Shown here in pieces: positions 25,649 to 35,955 of a stretch of 64,000 bases of DNA. The stretch is from NCBI RefSeq assembly GCF_011007365.1, contig NZ_WFKM01000001.1:434001-498000 (forward strand), read 5' to 3'. This stretch comes from Sphingobacterium sp. xlx-96 (GTDB lineage Bacteria; Bacteroidota; Bacteroidia; Sphingobacteriales; Sphingobacteriaceae). The stretch's first letter is position 1. The number at the start of each line of letters is the position of its first letter. The notes beneath the pieces are model-generated. The model was not told the DNA's origin. It was given only the letters and a program-made list of their open reading frames with translations, and did no database searches. A program made the translations under genes and the position numbers.

Positions 25649-26221
25649 ATGAATCGACAATTGAATATGGATTTGACAAATGATGAGTTTCAGCAGTTCT
25701 TAACTGGAGACGAATTCGTCTTTCGAAAGGTTTTCAATAGCTATCATCAGGTGTTGTACCGTTATGCCTATGCGGTAGTCAAATGCGATTTCGAAGCCGA
25801 AGAGGTCGTACAAGAAGCCTTTATCCAACTTTTTAAGGGATGTCAAAATATGAAAGAATCCAGGCAGCTTTATCCATACCTATTTGTTATTGTCAAACGC
25901 CAACTGATTCAAATCTTTCGTAAAAAACTTGTTCAAGCAAAATATAACAGTTATATCGAACAAAATTGGACAGAATCAAGTCGTTGTACCCAACAGCAGT
26001 TAGAGGTTAATGACCTCAGCAATCTCTTGCAGTCTGCAATGGAAGATTTATCTGTCAAGGAAAAGGAAATGTATACACTCAATAAGATTAGTGGTCTTAG
26101 TTACGATGAGATTTCTGATTTTACCGGTGCATCGAGAAATACAATCAAAAATCAGATTATATCTGCTTCGAAAAAAATAAGGTTACAACTCCAAAAGTAT
26201 TATTTTCTTTTTTTGTTTTAA
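25649..26221 (+). CDS. ECF-type RNA polymerase sigma factor (locus 1)
   Basis: A 190-residue sigma-70 family protein with region 2 (about 20-90, FRKVFNSYHQVLYRYAYAVV, then EEVVQEAFIQLF) and region 4 (about 130-180, LSVKEKEMYTLNKISGLSYDEI, then TGASRNTIKNQI). A FecR anti-sigma gene follows after 195 bases, then an STN-bearing SusC, SusD and an enzyme. In this architecture SusC signals substrate arrival through STN and FecR, releasing the sigma factor to transcribe the uptake genes. The start at 25649 or the ATG six codons later are both possible. Confidence 0.9.
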   Translation: MNRQLNMDLTNDEFQQFLTGDEFVFRKVFNSYHQVLYRYAYAVVKCDFEAEEVVQEAFIQLFKGCQNMKESRQLYPYLFVIVKRQLIQIFRKKLVQAKYNSYIEQNWTESSRCTQQQLEVNDLSNLLQSAMEDLSVKEKEMYTLNKISGLSYDEISDFTGASRNTIKNQIISASKKIRLQLQKYYFLFLF

Positions 26222-26416
26222 TTCTTGTTTTCTTTTCTCTCCTTATATAGTTTATCGTACTTATTCTTGCTGGTATAAATAGTATGTTAACTTTGCTTTA
26301 CCACTAAACCAGTGGATTTCCTGTCTCTATGCGTATAGTTTTAAAAAAAATCTAAGATATAATAGTCCTCCCGGTATCCCTTCAGCTAGTATAATATTAA
26401 AAGCAAGGTATTATCA

Positions 26417-27589
26417 GTGACAAAAGATCAGTTATTCCGTTTATTTATAGCCTTTCGTGATGGAAATATCAGTGAGGAAGAACTACATACATTAACAAAA
26501 TTTGTAAACCAGGATGCTGAGGATCAGTGGTTGGATCAATTGATCGATTCCTTCAAGGACGAAGAGTCCCAACAGGCACTATCTTCTTTGCGCTCAGAGC
26601 GTATGTTTGATCGTATTATGCGATCCGTGAATGAATCCAGCGTGCCTGTATCGCATTTTAAAAACTTTAGATTATGGTATGGAACGGTAGCAGCCTTATT
26701 GCTACTATGTTTTAGCTTATTGTTTTATTCTGAATCTAAGAGAACGGAAGAGTCAACAGATATCTCGGGGGTGGTTTTGCCGGGTAGTCCGAAGGGAAAT
26801 TTACTATTGGATAATGGAGAACTCATCGATTTGGATAAACTTAATGTAGACACAACGATCGTACTTGAGGGCTACAACGTTACTAAGGACAGGCACGGCG
26901 AACTATCTTACACCTTGACTAGCACCGGCCCTTCCGACCGCGTAATATATAATACTATTGTGACGCCCAAAGGTGGCGAGTATAAACTATGCCTCCCGGA
27001 TGGTACCTACATCTGGGTCAATTCCTCATCTCAATTAAAATACCCGTTGAATTTTGGGAAGGAGCGACGTGTAGTGGAGCTGGAGGGCGAGGCCTTTTTT
27101 GAGGTAGCTAGACTGGCGATAGGTCAAAAGTATATTCCATTTATCGTAAAGACCCGTCAGCAAGAGCTTGAGGTATTGGGTACTGCATTCAATATCAATA
27201 GCTATGACCCTGAGATACGCACTACCTTGGTCGAGGGGACGGTACGATTGCGGTTTGACAATATACAGCAACAGTTGCTAAAGCCTAATCAGCAAGCAAT
27301 CTATAATCCGCACAAAGATGAGGTGTCTGTAAAGCCTATTGATCCATTTTATACGGTTGCTTGGCGAAATGGATCCTTTGCGTTCGACAATGTTAATCTT
27401 TATGATGTGATGGCTACGATAGCCCGATGGTACGACGTAAAAGTCGATTATCAGGGAGATTTTAAGGAGGTTTATTTTTCAGGAACGATCTCCCGTTACG
27501 CAGACATTAATAAACTATTAAAACTAATTACCCTGACTGGGGGTGTTCAATTTGAACTGAAAGAAAGGAGGGTATCTGTTATGAAATAA
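26417..27589 (+). CDS. FecR-type anti-sigma factor (locus 1)
   Basis: A 390-residue membrane protein starting with GTG. A cytosolic N-terminal part of about 85 residues would bind the sigma factor. One transmembrane segment follows (about 90-107, LWYGTVAALLLLCFSLLFY), then a periplasmic FecR domain (TPKGGEYKLCLPDGTYIW, then VVELEGEAFFEVA) and a C-terminal DUF4974-like region. It lies between the sigma gene and the SusC gene, as expected for a transenvelope signalling cascade with the STN domain of SusC. Confidence 0.92.
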   Translation: MTKDQLFRLFIAFRDGNISEEELHTLTKFVNQDAEDQWLDQLIDSFKDEESQQALSSLRSERMFDRIMRSVNESSVPVSHFKNFRLWYGTVAALLLLCFSLLFYSESKRTEESTDISGVVLPGSPKGNLLLDNGELIDLDKLNVDTTIVLEGYNVTKDRHGELSYTLTSTGPSDRVIYNTIVTPKGGEYKLCLPDGTYIWVNSSSQLKYPLNFGKERRVVELEGEAFFEVARLAIGQKYIPFIVKTRQQELEVLGTAFNINSYDPEIRTTLVEGTVRLRFDNIQQQLLKPNQQAIYNPHKDEVSVKPIDPFYTVAWRNGSFAFDNVNLYDVMATIARWYDVKVDYQGDFKEVYFSGTISRYADINKLLKLITLTGGVQFELKERRVSVMK

Positions 27590-27695
27590 TTTCAAAATGG
27601 ATAGCTAAAGATTCAGGAGCGTTGCGACCGCCCCTGAAATTTAGTCGTATAAAAAGACTATCGATTGAAAGATTAACGAATAAAAAAACAACCAG

Positions 27696-30600
27696 ATGCA
27701 AATTAACAAAAAAAATCTGGTAGGATGTTCTGTTGTTTTGCAGGAGCATACTACCAAAATCCCAATAGCTATGAAATTGTCGTTGGCAATACCGCTTTTA
27801 TTGGCTGCAAGTCTACAAGTTAATGCGTTTACTTTTGGACAGCATATCACACTGAATAAGAAAAATGTCAAGCTGGAATCTGTCTTGAAAGATTTGCAAA
27901 AGCAGACCGGTTATAACATCTTCTACGCACAGTCCTTGTTATCCAATAAGAAAAGGATAGACGTAAATTACAGCAATGAGCCTTTAGAGAAAGTTTTAAG
28001 GAGTATTTTGTCTGCGCATCAATTGAACTACCAAATTGTCGATAAAGACATTATACTAACAAGAGGTACGGAAACTGTAAGACCTACTGTTGGATCATCT
28101 TCAATAGTGGCTTTACAGCAGAAAACCTATTCGGGGGTTGTATCCGATAGCAAAGGGCAACCGATAGAAAATGTAACAATCACTGAAAAAGGCAAAACTA
28201 ACCGTACACTTACCAATGCAAATGGACAGTTTGAGATCCAAAGCACCGCCGCAGATCCAGTTTTCCAGTTTTCGATCCTAGGTTTTCAGACCAAAGAGAT
28301 TAAGCTAAGTAGAGGGAAGATGACGCAGGTGTCTATGCAGGAGTCCGTGCAGGATATGGATGAGGTTGTGGTTGTGGGGTATGGTCAGCAGAAGAAGGTA
28401 AATCTTACTGGTGCCGTGGATCAAGTGACATCCGAAGTTTTTGAAAATAGACCGATTACCAATGTAGCGCAGGGGCTCGTGGGGGTTGTGCCTAATTTGA
28501 ATATTCAGATGCTCGACGGTAAGCCCAATCAATCACCTGGTTTTAATGTACGTGGTACTACCTCTATTGGTCAAAAAGGGGATGCTTTGGTGCTTATAGA
28601 TGGTGTAGAGGGAGATCCCATGATGCTCAACCCCAATGATATTGAGACGATATCTGTTCTTAAAGATGCTGCATCTGCTTCCATTTATGGAGCACGTGCT
28701 GCTTTTGGTGTGGTATTAATTACAACTAAATCGGCTAAAGAAGGTAAGACATCAATCACTTACAGCACGAATCTTTCTATCAAGTCACCAACTACTGTTC
28801 CGGACAATATTACCGACTCATACCCCTGGGCCAAAGGTTTTAATGATGCTTGGTCCCGCTGGAATGATAGTGGTACGACACCTACAGCAATCAACAAGAC
28901 CTTGCCTTTTTCGCAGGCCTATCTCGCGGAGATAAAGCGCCGATGGGAGGATCCCACGTTGCCGCGAGTTGATGTCAACCCAACTACCGGAGAGTATATG
29001 TACTTCTACAGTACGGATTGGTATAAGGAATTGTATAAGGATAATTTTATCGCACAGGATCATAATATTTCGTTGTCCGGTGGCAACGATAAGGCGGTGT
29101 TTTATCTGAGTGGACGCTACAACGGGCAGGATGGACTGTTTCGGTACAGCGAAGACAAGTATGATATGTATAACCTACGCGCTAAGGGTTCTATCCAATT
29201 GACTGATTGGTTACAGGTCGATAACAATACTGAATATTCCAAGATGCAATATTTTCAACCGATCAACGTCGGCGAGGGGAGTGGCGTATGGCGCAATATT
29301 GCTGACGAGGGTCACCCGCTGGCACCTTTGCTAAATCCAGATGGCACCTTGTCCTTTTCATCTGCCTATACGGTAGGGGATCACTATATTGGCAAGAATG
29401 GCATAAGCTCTGATCATCGTTTTTTGAAAAATAGGACAGGAGCTGTAGCTAGTTTTTTTGATAAATCGTTGAATTTTAGAGCTGATTTTACTTTTCAAAG
29501 CACGGATATTGGATCGCAGCAGAACAGAGTTCAGGTGCCATACAGCCGCTACGAAGGTGTGATCGGTTATACAGGTACCAATACCAACGATCTACAGGAG
29601 AGACGGAGAACTACCGAATACATGGCTACCAATATCTATGCAGACTATAAGACCGCTCTTGCAGATAGTCACCATTTAGCTTTCTTGGTGGGGTACAACT
29701 ACGAACAGTCGAAATATAAAAATCTGACGGCTCAGCGCAATGGTATCGTATATGCCGATGCCAGCGACATTAACCTAGCGCTGGGGCAGAGTATTGTAAC
29801 TACCGGAGGCTACAGAAAATGGGCGATAGCAGGAGGTTTTTTTCGAATCAATTATGACTTCAAAGAACGGTATCTGTTGGAGATAAATGGCCGTTACGAT
29901 GGTTCTTCTAAATTTCCTTCCGATCAACAGTGGGCATTCTTTCCTTCTGCATCAGCAGGTTGGCGTATTTCAGAAGAGGAATTCTGGAAAGTGGATCCGA
30001 AATACATCTCCAATCTGAAACTGAGAGCCTCGTATGGCAGGTTAGGCAATGGAAATATCGATCCCTACACCTTTATGGAAAACTTTAAAATTACGCAGTC
30101 GGGAAGAATTATAAATGGTGTACGACCGCAGAAGACCGAGCAGCCCAATGTGGTGCCGGATGGTTTAACATGGGAAAAATCGGCAAGCAGTAATATCGGT
30201 CTTGAATTTGGCTCTTTCAGCAATCGCTTACAGGTTACTATGGACTACTATAAGCGAGCTACTACCGACATGTTTACGGTGGGACCGACGCTGCCTGCTA
30301 TATTCGGAACAGAGGTTCCAAAAGGCAACTATGCGGATTTAGAGACGAGGGGATGGGAACTTAGTGTAAGCTGGAAAGATCAATTTGAGTTGAAAAATAA
30401 GCCTTTTAAGTATGATTTACGTGTGGTATTGTCGGATTATCAAGCCGAGATTACCAAGTATAACAATGCCGACATGCGCTTGAACGATTATTATGTGGGA
30501 CAAAAGCTTGGCGAGATCTGGGGGTATCAAGTAGAAGGTTTGTTCCGGTCGGAAGAAGAAATTAAGAATTCGCCTTCGCAATCAAATATCCCAAATACCA

Positions 30601-31268
30601 ACACCCGTAAAAACTATCCAGGGGATCTTAAATTCAAAGATCTGGATGGTGACGGAGTGATCTACCAAGGATTGAATGAGGCCGACAACTCGGGTGATAA
30701 GACTATTATCGGAAATTCGACGAGTAGATACTCATTTGGTGTCAATCTGGGCGGAGAGTGGAATGGTATATTTGTGTCCGCATTTTTCCAAGGAGTCTTA
30801 AAACAAGATTGGTATCCCGCGCCGGAGTCCCGCTTCTGGGGGCAGTACAATCGTCCATACAATTCATATCCAAGATGGCATGAAGCCAATATGTTTAGAG
30901 AAGAATTGGGCAATTATGATGCCTACTTACCTCGTTTGGTTGGTTATATTGCTCAGGGTTCAGGACGTGCATTGAATACTCCAAATGACAGGTTTCTACA
31001 AAATGCAGCCTATATCCGTTTACGCAATCTACAGGTAGGATACAATCTCCCCCAAAAAGTAGCCGCCAAAATAAAGGCATCTAATCTTAAACTATACATG
31101 TCGGCAGAAAATATCTGGACTTGGTCTCCTATGTACAAATGGACGAAGGATACGGATGTAACTAATATTTATGGTTCAGATAGAGATCTGAGTGGGGGCA
31201 ACAGTGGAGACGGATACAATTATCCAATGTTGAAAGCTGTTTCTTTCGGTCTGATGGTGGGATTTTAA
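27696..31268 (+). CDS. SusC/RagA TonB-linked outer membrane protein with STN domain (locus 1)
   Basis: A 1190-residue TonB-dependent porin. A signal peptide lies near residues 26-50 (a second ATG at 27771 would start it cleanly). An STN signalling domain (about 53-120, LESVLKDLQKQTGYNIFYAQ) is followed by a CarboxypepD-like beta-sandwich (about 140-215), the plug (from about 225, with GYGQQKKVNLTGAVDQV) and a 22-strand barrel ending in an aromatic residue (VSFGLMVGF). The STN fits control by the sigma/FecR pair upstream. With SusD it should import an oligomer too large for porins. SusD follows after 15 bases. Confidence 0.95.
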   Translation: MQINKKNLVGCSVVLQEHTTKIPIAMKLSLAIPLLLAASLQVNAFTFGQHITLNKKNVKLESVLKDLQKQTGYNIFYAQSLLSNKKRIDVNYSNEPLEKVLRSILSAHQLNYQIVDKDIILTRGTETVRPTVGSSSIVALQQKTYSGVVSDSKGQPIENVTITEKGKTNRTLTNANGQFEIQSTAADPVFQFSILGFQTKEIKLSRGKMTQVSMQESVQDMDEVVVVGYGQQKKVNLTGAVDQVTSEVFENRPITNVAQGLVGVVPNLNIQMLDGKPNQSPGFNVRGTTSIGQKGDALVLIDGVEGDPMMLNPNDIETISVLKDAASASIYGARAAFGVVLITTKSAKEGKTSITYSTNLSIKSPTTVPDNITDSYPWAKGFNDAWSRWNDSGTTPTAINKTLPFSQAYLAEIKRRWEDPTLPRVDVNPTTGEYMYFYSTDWYKELYKDNFIAQDHNISLSGGNDKAVFYLSGRYNGQDGLFRYSEDKYDMYNLRAKGSIQLTDWLQVDNNTEYSKMQYFQPINVGEGSGVWRNIADEGHPLAPLLNPDGTLSFSSAYTVGDHYIGKNGISSDHRFLKNRTGAVASFFDKSLNFRADFTFQSTDIGSQQNRVQVPYSRYEGVIGYTGTNTNDLQERRRTTEYMATNIYADYKTALADSHHLAFLVGYNYEQSKYKNLTAQRNGIVYADASDINLALGQSIVTTGGYRKWAIAGGFFRINYDFKERYLLEINGRYDGSSKFPSDQQWAFFPSASAGWRISEEEFWKVDPKYISNLKLRASYGRLGNGNIDPYTFMENFKITQSGRIINGVRPQKTEQPNVVPDGLTWEKSASSNIGLEFGSFSNRLQVTMDYYKRATTDMFTVGPTLPAIFGTEVPKGNYADLETRGWELSVSWKDQFELKNKPFKYDLRVVLSDYQAEITKYNNADMRLNDYYVGQKLGEIWGYQVEGLFRSEEEIKNSPSQSNIPNTNTRKNYPGDLKFKDLDGDGVIYQGLNEADNSGDKTIIGNSTSRYSFGVNLGGEWNGIFVSAFFQGVLKQDWYPAPESRFWGQYNRPYNSYPRWHEANMFREELGNYDAYLPRLVGYIAQGSGRALNTPNDRFLQNAAYIRLRNLQVGYNLPQKVAAKIKASNLKLYMSAENIWTWSPMYKWTKDTDVTNIYGSDRDLSGGNSGDGYNYPMLKAVSFGLMVGF

Positions 31269-31283
31269 TCAATAATAGAAAAC

Positions 31284-33050
31284 ATGAAAACACTTAACCA
31301 TATTTTTGTTGTATTTGCACTGTTTACCATGGCATCATGCGATCTGGAAGAGATGCCAGTAGATACAGCTACCAACCAAGCGATATTTGAATCTGTAGGA
31401 GGGCTGGAGCTTTATTCCAATTCCTTTTACGATATCCTACCCAGTACCGATGTAGGGGTGTTTCAGCGTGACGACCTCTCAGATCTTGTCGCTCGCAATG
31501 GTGTAGATGACTTTTTGACGCCCAATGCACTGAGCCCCATTACCAGTGGAGGATGGGACTGGAAAGACCTTAGGAATATCAACTATTTTATCGAGAATGC
31601 GAATAAAAGCGCCGTCGCAAACAAGAACCATTTTGTAGGAGTAGCGCGATTTTTTAGGGCATTGTTCTATTTTGAAAAAGTCAAGCGATTTGGTGATGTG
31701 CCTTGGGTAGATCAGACTATTGCTATTGATAATGACGCTGTACTGTATGCTAAACGGGATGATAGATTTCTGGTGATGGACAAGGTTCTGGCAGATTTGG
31801 ATTACGCTATAGAGCATATTGAGCTCACTACCGATCCTTCGGCTACACGTATTACCAAAAGTGTAGCGCGCGCCTACAAAACACGTATATGCTTGCATGA
31901 AGCTTCGTTTCGTAAATACCATGTAGATTACAATAAACAGTCTACCGCACAACAATGGTACCGTGAAGTGTTCAAGGAAGCGAATGCGATCGCTGGATTT
32001 GTCTTGCATAAATCCTCGGATGTAGAAAAGTCCTATCGAGAGTTGTTTATTGCGAAGACACCTTTTGTTGATGAGACTCTGCTAGCCGTAGTGCTCAATG
32101 CTAATTTACAGGTTTTTAGTTCTGCCAATAGAAGGTTTATCAGTCCTACCTACGGTAATAGGCCCAGTCTTACTCGCGATTTTGTAAAGATGTATCTCAA
32201 TGCCGATGGTTCGCGTTTTACCGACGACCCTAATTACAAAACAAAACCCTTCGTAGACGAAGTGAAAAATCGGGATCTAAGATTGAAGCAGACGATTCGC
32301 TCAGGAAATTATGCACGTACCGAGAATGGTGTGCCCGTTATTTCGGCTCCTAATTTCACACAGACTTATACCGGGTACCAGCCTATTAAATGGTGTTATG
32401 ATGAGCGCTTTCCGTATGATGATGAAAGTCGCAACGATAATGCACACATCATTATGCGGTGGGGAGAAATCCTGCTCAATAAAGCTGAAGCATTAGCCGA
32501 ACTAGGCGAGATGACACCAAGCGAGTGGAATAATACCATAGCGGCACTTCGAGAGCGTGCCGGTATACCTGCAGGGGCTGCAAGACAACTGCCTACGGTA
32601 GCCGATCCCTACCTGCTTAACTACTACAAAGGACGATTTAGCGATCCTATTTTGCTAGAAATCATTCGTGAACGGGCTGTTGAAATGATTTTTGAGGGGT
32701 TGCGCACCGATGATCTGATCCGTTGGAGACTGGGAGAGCTATTTCAGACATCTGCAATGAATGGAATGTATGTGCCTGGACTGGGGGAATATGATCTTAA
32801 TGGTGACGGTAGGAAGGATGTTTATTTTTACCAGGGACAAAAGCCGACTTCCAGTACGGCGGGTATAGCATTCGTTAATGTAAGTCCTTCTACGTCAGTA
32901 GGCCAATTACAATTGTCCAACGGCACTTCAGGAGAGGTATTATGGAACCCAGGCGTGCGTAAATGGGAGGATAGAAAGTATCTATACCCAATTCCGCAAA
33001 ATGCAAAAGATAGAAACAATAATTTAGGACAAAATAAAGGTTGGGAATGA
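31284..33050 (+). CDS. SusD/RagB substrate-binding lipoprotein (locus 1)
   Basis: A 588-residue surface lipoprotein with Cys19 in the lipobox (TMASCDLEE). The TPR-rich SusD fold shows typical segments: YFIENANKS, VGVARFFRALFYFEKVKRFGDVPW, and the C-terminal IIRERAVEMIFEGLRTDDLIRWRLG. It forms the lid on the SusC barrel and captures the ligand. The stop codon overlaps the start of the following enzyme gene (ATGA), so that enzyme is translationally coupled and belongs to the same system. Confidence 0.95.
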   Translation: MKTLNHIFVVFALFTMASCDLEEMPVDTATNQAIFESVGGLELYSNSFYDILPSTDVGVFQRDDLSDLVARNGVDDFLTPNALSPITSGGWDWKDLRNINYFIENANKSAVANKNHFVGVARFFRALFYFEKVKRFGDVPWVDQTIAIDNDAVLYAKRDDRFLVMDKVLADLDYAIEHIELTTDPSATRITKSVARAYKTRICLHEASFRKYHVDYNKQSTAQQWYREVFKEANAIAGFVLHKSSDVEKSYRELFIAKTPFVDETLLAVVLNANLQVFSSANRRFISPTYGNRPSLTRDFVKMYLNADGSRFTDDPNYKTKPFVDEVKNRDLRLKQTIRSGNYARTENGVPVISAPNFTQTYTGYQPIKWCYDERFPYDDESRNDNAHIIMRWGEILLNKAEALAELGEMTPSEWNNTIAALRERAGIPAGAARQLPTVADPYLLNYYKGRFSDPILLEIIRERAVEMIFEGLRTDDLIRWRLGELFQTSAMNGMYVPGLGEYDLNGDGRKDVYFYQGQKPTSSTAGIAFVNVSPSTSVGQLQLSNGTSGEVLWNPGVRKWEDRKYLYPIPQNAKDRNNNLGQNKGWE

Positions 33051-33895
33051 AAAAATTAGTTATCGCATGCCTACTGATAATTGGCATTGCCGGGACAACT
33101 CAAGCACAGCATAAAGAACAGCGTACTTACCAGGTAGCCACATTTAATATCCGGATGGATACCGAAAAAGATGGTCTTGATGCATGGTCTTATCGCAGAG
33201 ATATGGTCAATGGACTGCTAAAGTACCATGAACTGGATATCATCGGCACACAAGAAGGTTTTAAACATCAACTCGATGATATATCACGTATTGATTACCT
33301 CAAGTATGTTGGTGTGGGGCGTGATGACGGCCAACAAGGAGGAGAGCATTCTGCTATATTTTATAATATACATAAATTTGATGTCTTGGACAAGGGGGAT
33401 TTCTGGTACAGCGAGACGCCAGACAAACCTGGTAAAGGCTGGGATGCGGTCTGTTGCAATAGAATCTGCTCTTGGGTTATGTTGAAGGATAAAGCGAATG
33501 GGAAGCGGTTTTTTGTATTTAGTTCGCACTTCGATCACCAAGGGGTAAAAGCAAGAGCAGAGTCTGCCAAACTAATGCTTAAGAAAATAGCCGAAATTTC
33601 AAAAGGAGCCCCGGTCATTGCGTTAGGGGATTTCAATGCTACTCCTGATAGTGAGCCTATTATTACAATCAAGCAGAGCCTGAAAGATGCCTTCGAAATT
33701 AGTCAGACAGCACCTTATGGACCTGTCGGTACTACCAATGCGTTCAAGTGGGATGCTCCTATGAAACAACGCATCGATTATATTTTTGTGAACGAAAGTG
33801 TTCAGGTGTTGAAGTACGCTTCATTGGTCGATGCCTTACATATGCGTTTCCCTTCGGATCATCTTCCTGTAGTTGCGAAGGTCAAGTTCGATTAG
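33047..33895 (+). CDS. exported endonuclease/exonuclease/phosphatase-fold hydrolase
   Basis: The start is the ATG at 33047, overlapping the SusD stop by four bases; an upstream TTG is unlikely. The 282-residue protein has a signal peptide ending near TTQAQ. Motifs of the EEP fold are in order: ATFNIRMD, the metal-binding Glu in IIGTQEGF, SSHFDHQG, ALGDFNATPDS and SDHLPVVAKV. The fold cleaves phosphodiester or phosphomonoester bonds in nucleic acids, lipids or inositol phosphates. Being coupled to SusD, it probably processes the imported substrate or its precursor, pointing to a phosphodiester-containing nutrient. The exact substrate is unknown. Confidence 0.88.
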   Translation: MKKLVIACLLIIGIAGTTQAQHKEQRTYQVATFNIRMDTEKDGLDAWSYRRDMVNGLLKYHELDIIGTQEGFKHQLDDISRIDYLKYVGVGRDDGQQGGEHSAIFYNIHKFDVLDKGDFWYSETPDKPGKGWDAVCCNRICSWVMLKDKANGKRFFVFSSHFDHQGVKARAESAKLMLKKIAEISKGAPVIALGDFNATPDSEPIITIKQSLKDAFEISQTAPYGPVGTTNAFKWDAPMKQRIDYIFVNESVQVLKYASLVDALHMRFPSDHLPVVAKVKFD

Positions 33896-33923
33896 ATTGA
33901 TCGAGTTATAAGATTTCTTTAGT

Positions 33924-33979
33924 GACCGTTTAGGTTCTGATATTGTATCTGTACAATTTTGATACCTAAACGGTCTTTT
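33924..33979 (+). terminator. terminator with nested hairpins after locus 1
   Basis: An outer perfect 11-bp stem (GACCGTTTAGG at 33924-33934, CCTAAACGGTC at 33965-33975) encloses an inner perfect hairpin ATTGTA-TCTG-TACAAT. TTTTA follows on the + strand. It should end the SusC/SusD operon. Confidence 0.75.
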
Positions 33980-34126
33980 ACATGCTATTTGGTGTATATT
34001 TCGAAGGCTTGCATCTTTTTTAGGAAAGAGTTTTCTACTTGGCTTGTACTTCGATGCGGGTCTGTTACAGACCATAGTTCGGTATTTATTGAAGCATATG
34101 TCCATTAAAATACAAGAACAGCACAA

Positions 34127-34522
34127 TTACATCTGCAGTACGTTAAAGGTGTGTCCATCTGGATCAGCAAAGACAAAGCCATAGTAAGTCTTTCCAAATT
34201 TCTGAGGTCTAGAAAGAAGTCTCCCCCCTGCCAGCTCTACAATATTGGCCCAGTTATCCACCTCCTCTTCGCTGGCTGCAGACAGCGTAAACATTACTTC
34301 AATAGCATTTTCAGCATCGGCAATTTTAACCTTCATATTAGCTTCAAGCACATCTTTTAGAAAGAAATGTATGACAAAGTTATCTTTTCCTATAAGGAAG
34401 CTCGTAAGGTCTTTTGTAACAGGGTGTTTTCCGTTAGGGGTAAAGCCTAATGCCTCATAGAATCTGGTTGTTCTTTCTAAATTATTTACCCCGAGGTTTG
34501 CCCATATTTTTGTCGAATTCAT
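34127..34522 (-). CDS. VOC (glyoxalase/bleomycin-resistance) family protein
   Basis: A 131-residue protein with the paired beta-alpha-beta-beta-beta VOC fold. It starts WANLGVNNLERTTRFYEALGF and ends GGRLLSRPQ followed by GYGFVFADPDGHTFNVLQM-like text (FADPDGHTFNVLQM visible). This subgroup is a single-domain dimer of uncertain activity, often annotated as lactoylglutathione lyase-like. It is monocistronic, and no resistance or methylglyoxal genes lie near it. Confidence 0.85.
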   Translation of the reverse strand: MNSTKIWANLGVNNLERTTRFYEALGFTPNGKHPVTKDLTSFLIGKDNFVIHFFLKDVLEANMKVKIADAENAIEVMFTLSAASEEEVDNWANIVELAGGRLLSRPQKFGKTYYGFVFADPDGHTFNVLQM

Positions 34523-34655
34523 CTATAGATTTTTATGTAAAAATAAGCGGATCAGGGAAACACTCGCTTTTCCCATGACAAGAAAGGTCGTTTCTATTTC
34601 TTACACCGCTTAGATGATAGCAAAATCCATAAAATAATCAAGGGCACGTCTTAGC

Positions 34656-35933
34656 TTAGTATTTGATTTCCAGCAATTTCTTTATTCGTTCCTTTTCTTT
34701 ATCCGATAGGGGAATAGCCTGTTCCACTATCGGTAATATCTCCATCCTCCGCTCTGTTTGCAGTAATAAATCTAAAAAGCCGAGGTACGTTCGTACCAAA
34801 TCTGGTTTTATACCGACAAATGCACGTGGATCTACAATGTAAAGCTCTTGTACCAGTTGTAATAATATTGCTTTTCTCTTATTATCTTCTTCCGACGTGC
34901 TATATCGAGGGAGAAGATCTTTTTGAGCCAATTCAAGCATTTTGATGGTTACAGCTTGCTCACGGACATATTTTTTTTGTTTACGATCCAGAAGATCACG
35001 TAGTTCCGCCATCAATCGACGGTATACGACCTGATGCTCTTTTTCACTGAATAGATTGCCTTCATTGGACAAGCCGATTTCCGATTGTTCGAAATGGTTG
35101 AAAAATATAGATTCTATATACACTGAATGGTGAAATTCTATCGCATTATTGTTAAAGCTACTTAACACTTTGGCTACCTCCATTTTTTGACTGTTAAGAA
35201 AATAGTAGTAGTAGCGGTCACCTATCGGCTGCTTCCATCTTATATAGTTGACTTTAAATAGATACGAATTTTGTGTTGGACTATATATCGTAACCGATGT
35301 TGTATCTGTCTCTTGGATGAGCTGATTGTAGGAAAGAATTTTTCCATTTATTTTTATAGTGTACCCAAGCTCTTTGTTGAGCTGTAAAAACCAACCAAAT
35401 TCCTGAGCTAGGAAATCCAAAAATTCTGCTGATTCCAGTACCGAAGCGTTCACGCTAAATATACCTTCCAATACCACTGTTGTGCCTGTGCTTTCTGCTT
35501 GCGATAGCTGTGGCTCTGAGCTTTCGTATTCCTCTTTTGAATTTCTATCTATTGTAAGTCTATATGCCATTAGCTTACTTCCTATGGATACCACGGTATG
35601 CCAGGTGGCACGTGTCGCAAATAAAGAAAATGAAAATCGTCCTTTGCCTTTCTTCCCGCGTGTATAGGAGGTGCGTTTAGGTACGGCTTTCTTCAGTGAA
35701 TCTAAAAAGTTACCAAATGAATAAGGCAGTAAATCCGGAGTGATGCCTTCACCATTATCCATGATACGGATACGCTCAATATAACCTAGTTCATTGCTTG
35801 ATATATCTATGACTACCGAAGTTGCCTTTGCGTCAAATCCATTCCAGATATACTCTGCGATGACCTGTTTGGAGTCTTTTGGTAATCCTGACGATTCTAT
35901 ACTAGCATTTGTTATTTTGGTACTATTCTTCAT
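34656..35933 (-). CDS. GHKL-type ATPase (Hsp90/MORC-like HATPase_c_3 protein)
   Basis: A 425-residue protein with an N-terminal GHKL ATP-binding domain. The N-box is AEYIWNGFDAKA (Glu27, Asn31, Asp34), followed by DNGEGI (59-64) and the ATP-lid GKKGKGRFSF (93-102). The C-terminal half, rich in charged residues, has no domain I recognise. Such Hsp90/MORC-like ATPases are found in DNA repair, chaperone and anti-phage proteins. Here it is a single gene with its own promoter and no nuclease partner next to it, so no function is assigned. Confidence 0.78.
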   Translation of the reverse strand: MKNSTKITNASIESSGLPKDSKQVIAEYIWNGFDAKATSVVIDISSNELGYIERIRIMDNGEGITPDLLPYSFGNFLDSLKKAVPKRTSYTRGKKGKGRFSFSLFATRATWHTVVSIGSKLMAYRLTIDRNSKEEYESSEPQLSQAESTGTTVVLEGIFSVNASVLESAEFLDFLAQEFGWFLQLNKELGYTIKINGKILSYNQLIQETDTTSVTIYSPTQNSYLFKVNYIRWKQPIGDRYYYYFLNSQKMEVAKVLSSFNNNAIEFHHSVYIESIFFNHFEQSEIGLSNEGNLFSEKEHQVVYRRLMAELRDLLDRKQKKYVREQAVTIKMLELAQKDLLPRYSTSEEDNKRKAILLQLVQELYIVDPRAFVGIKPDLVRTYLGFLDLLLQTERRMEILPIVEQAIPLSDKEKERIKKLLEIKY

Positions 35934-35955
35934 TATGAATTGCGGTTTTGTATAT

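Noticed and set aside
33041..33046. TTG start for the EEP-fold gene
   Set aside because: The ATG at 33047 overlaps the SusD stop in the common ATGA manner and begins the signal peptide.
33836..34126. 96-codon open frame on the minus strand across the locus 1 terminator
   Set aside because: It overlaps the end of the EEP gene and a strong terminator, and the translation is basic and Cys-rich without any motif.
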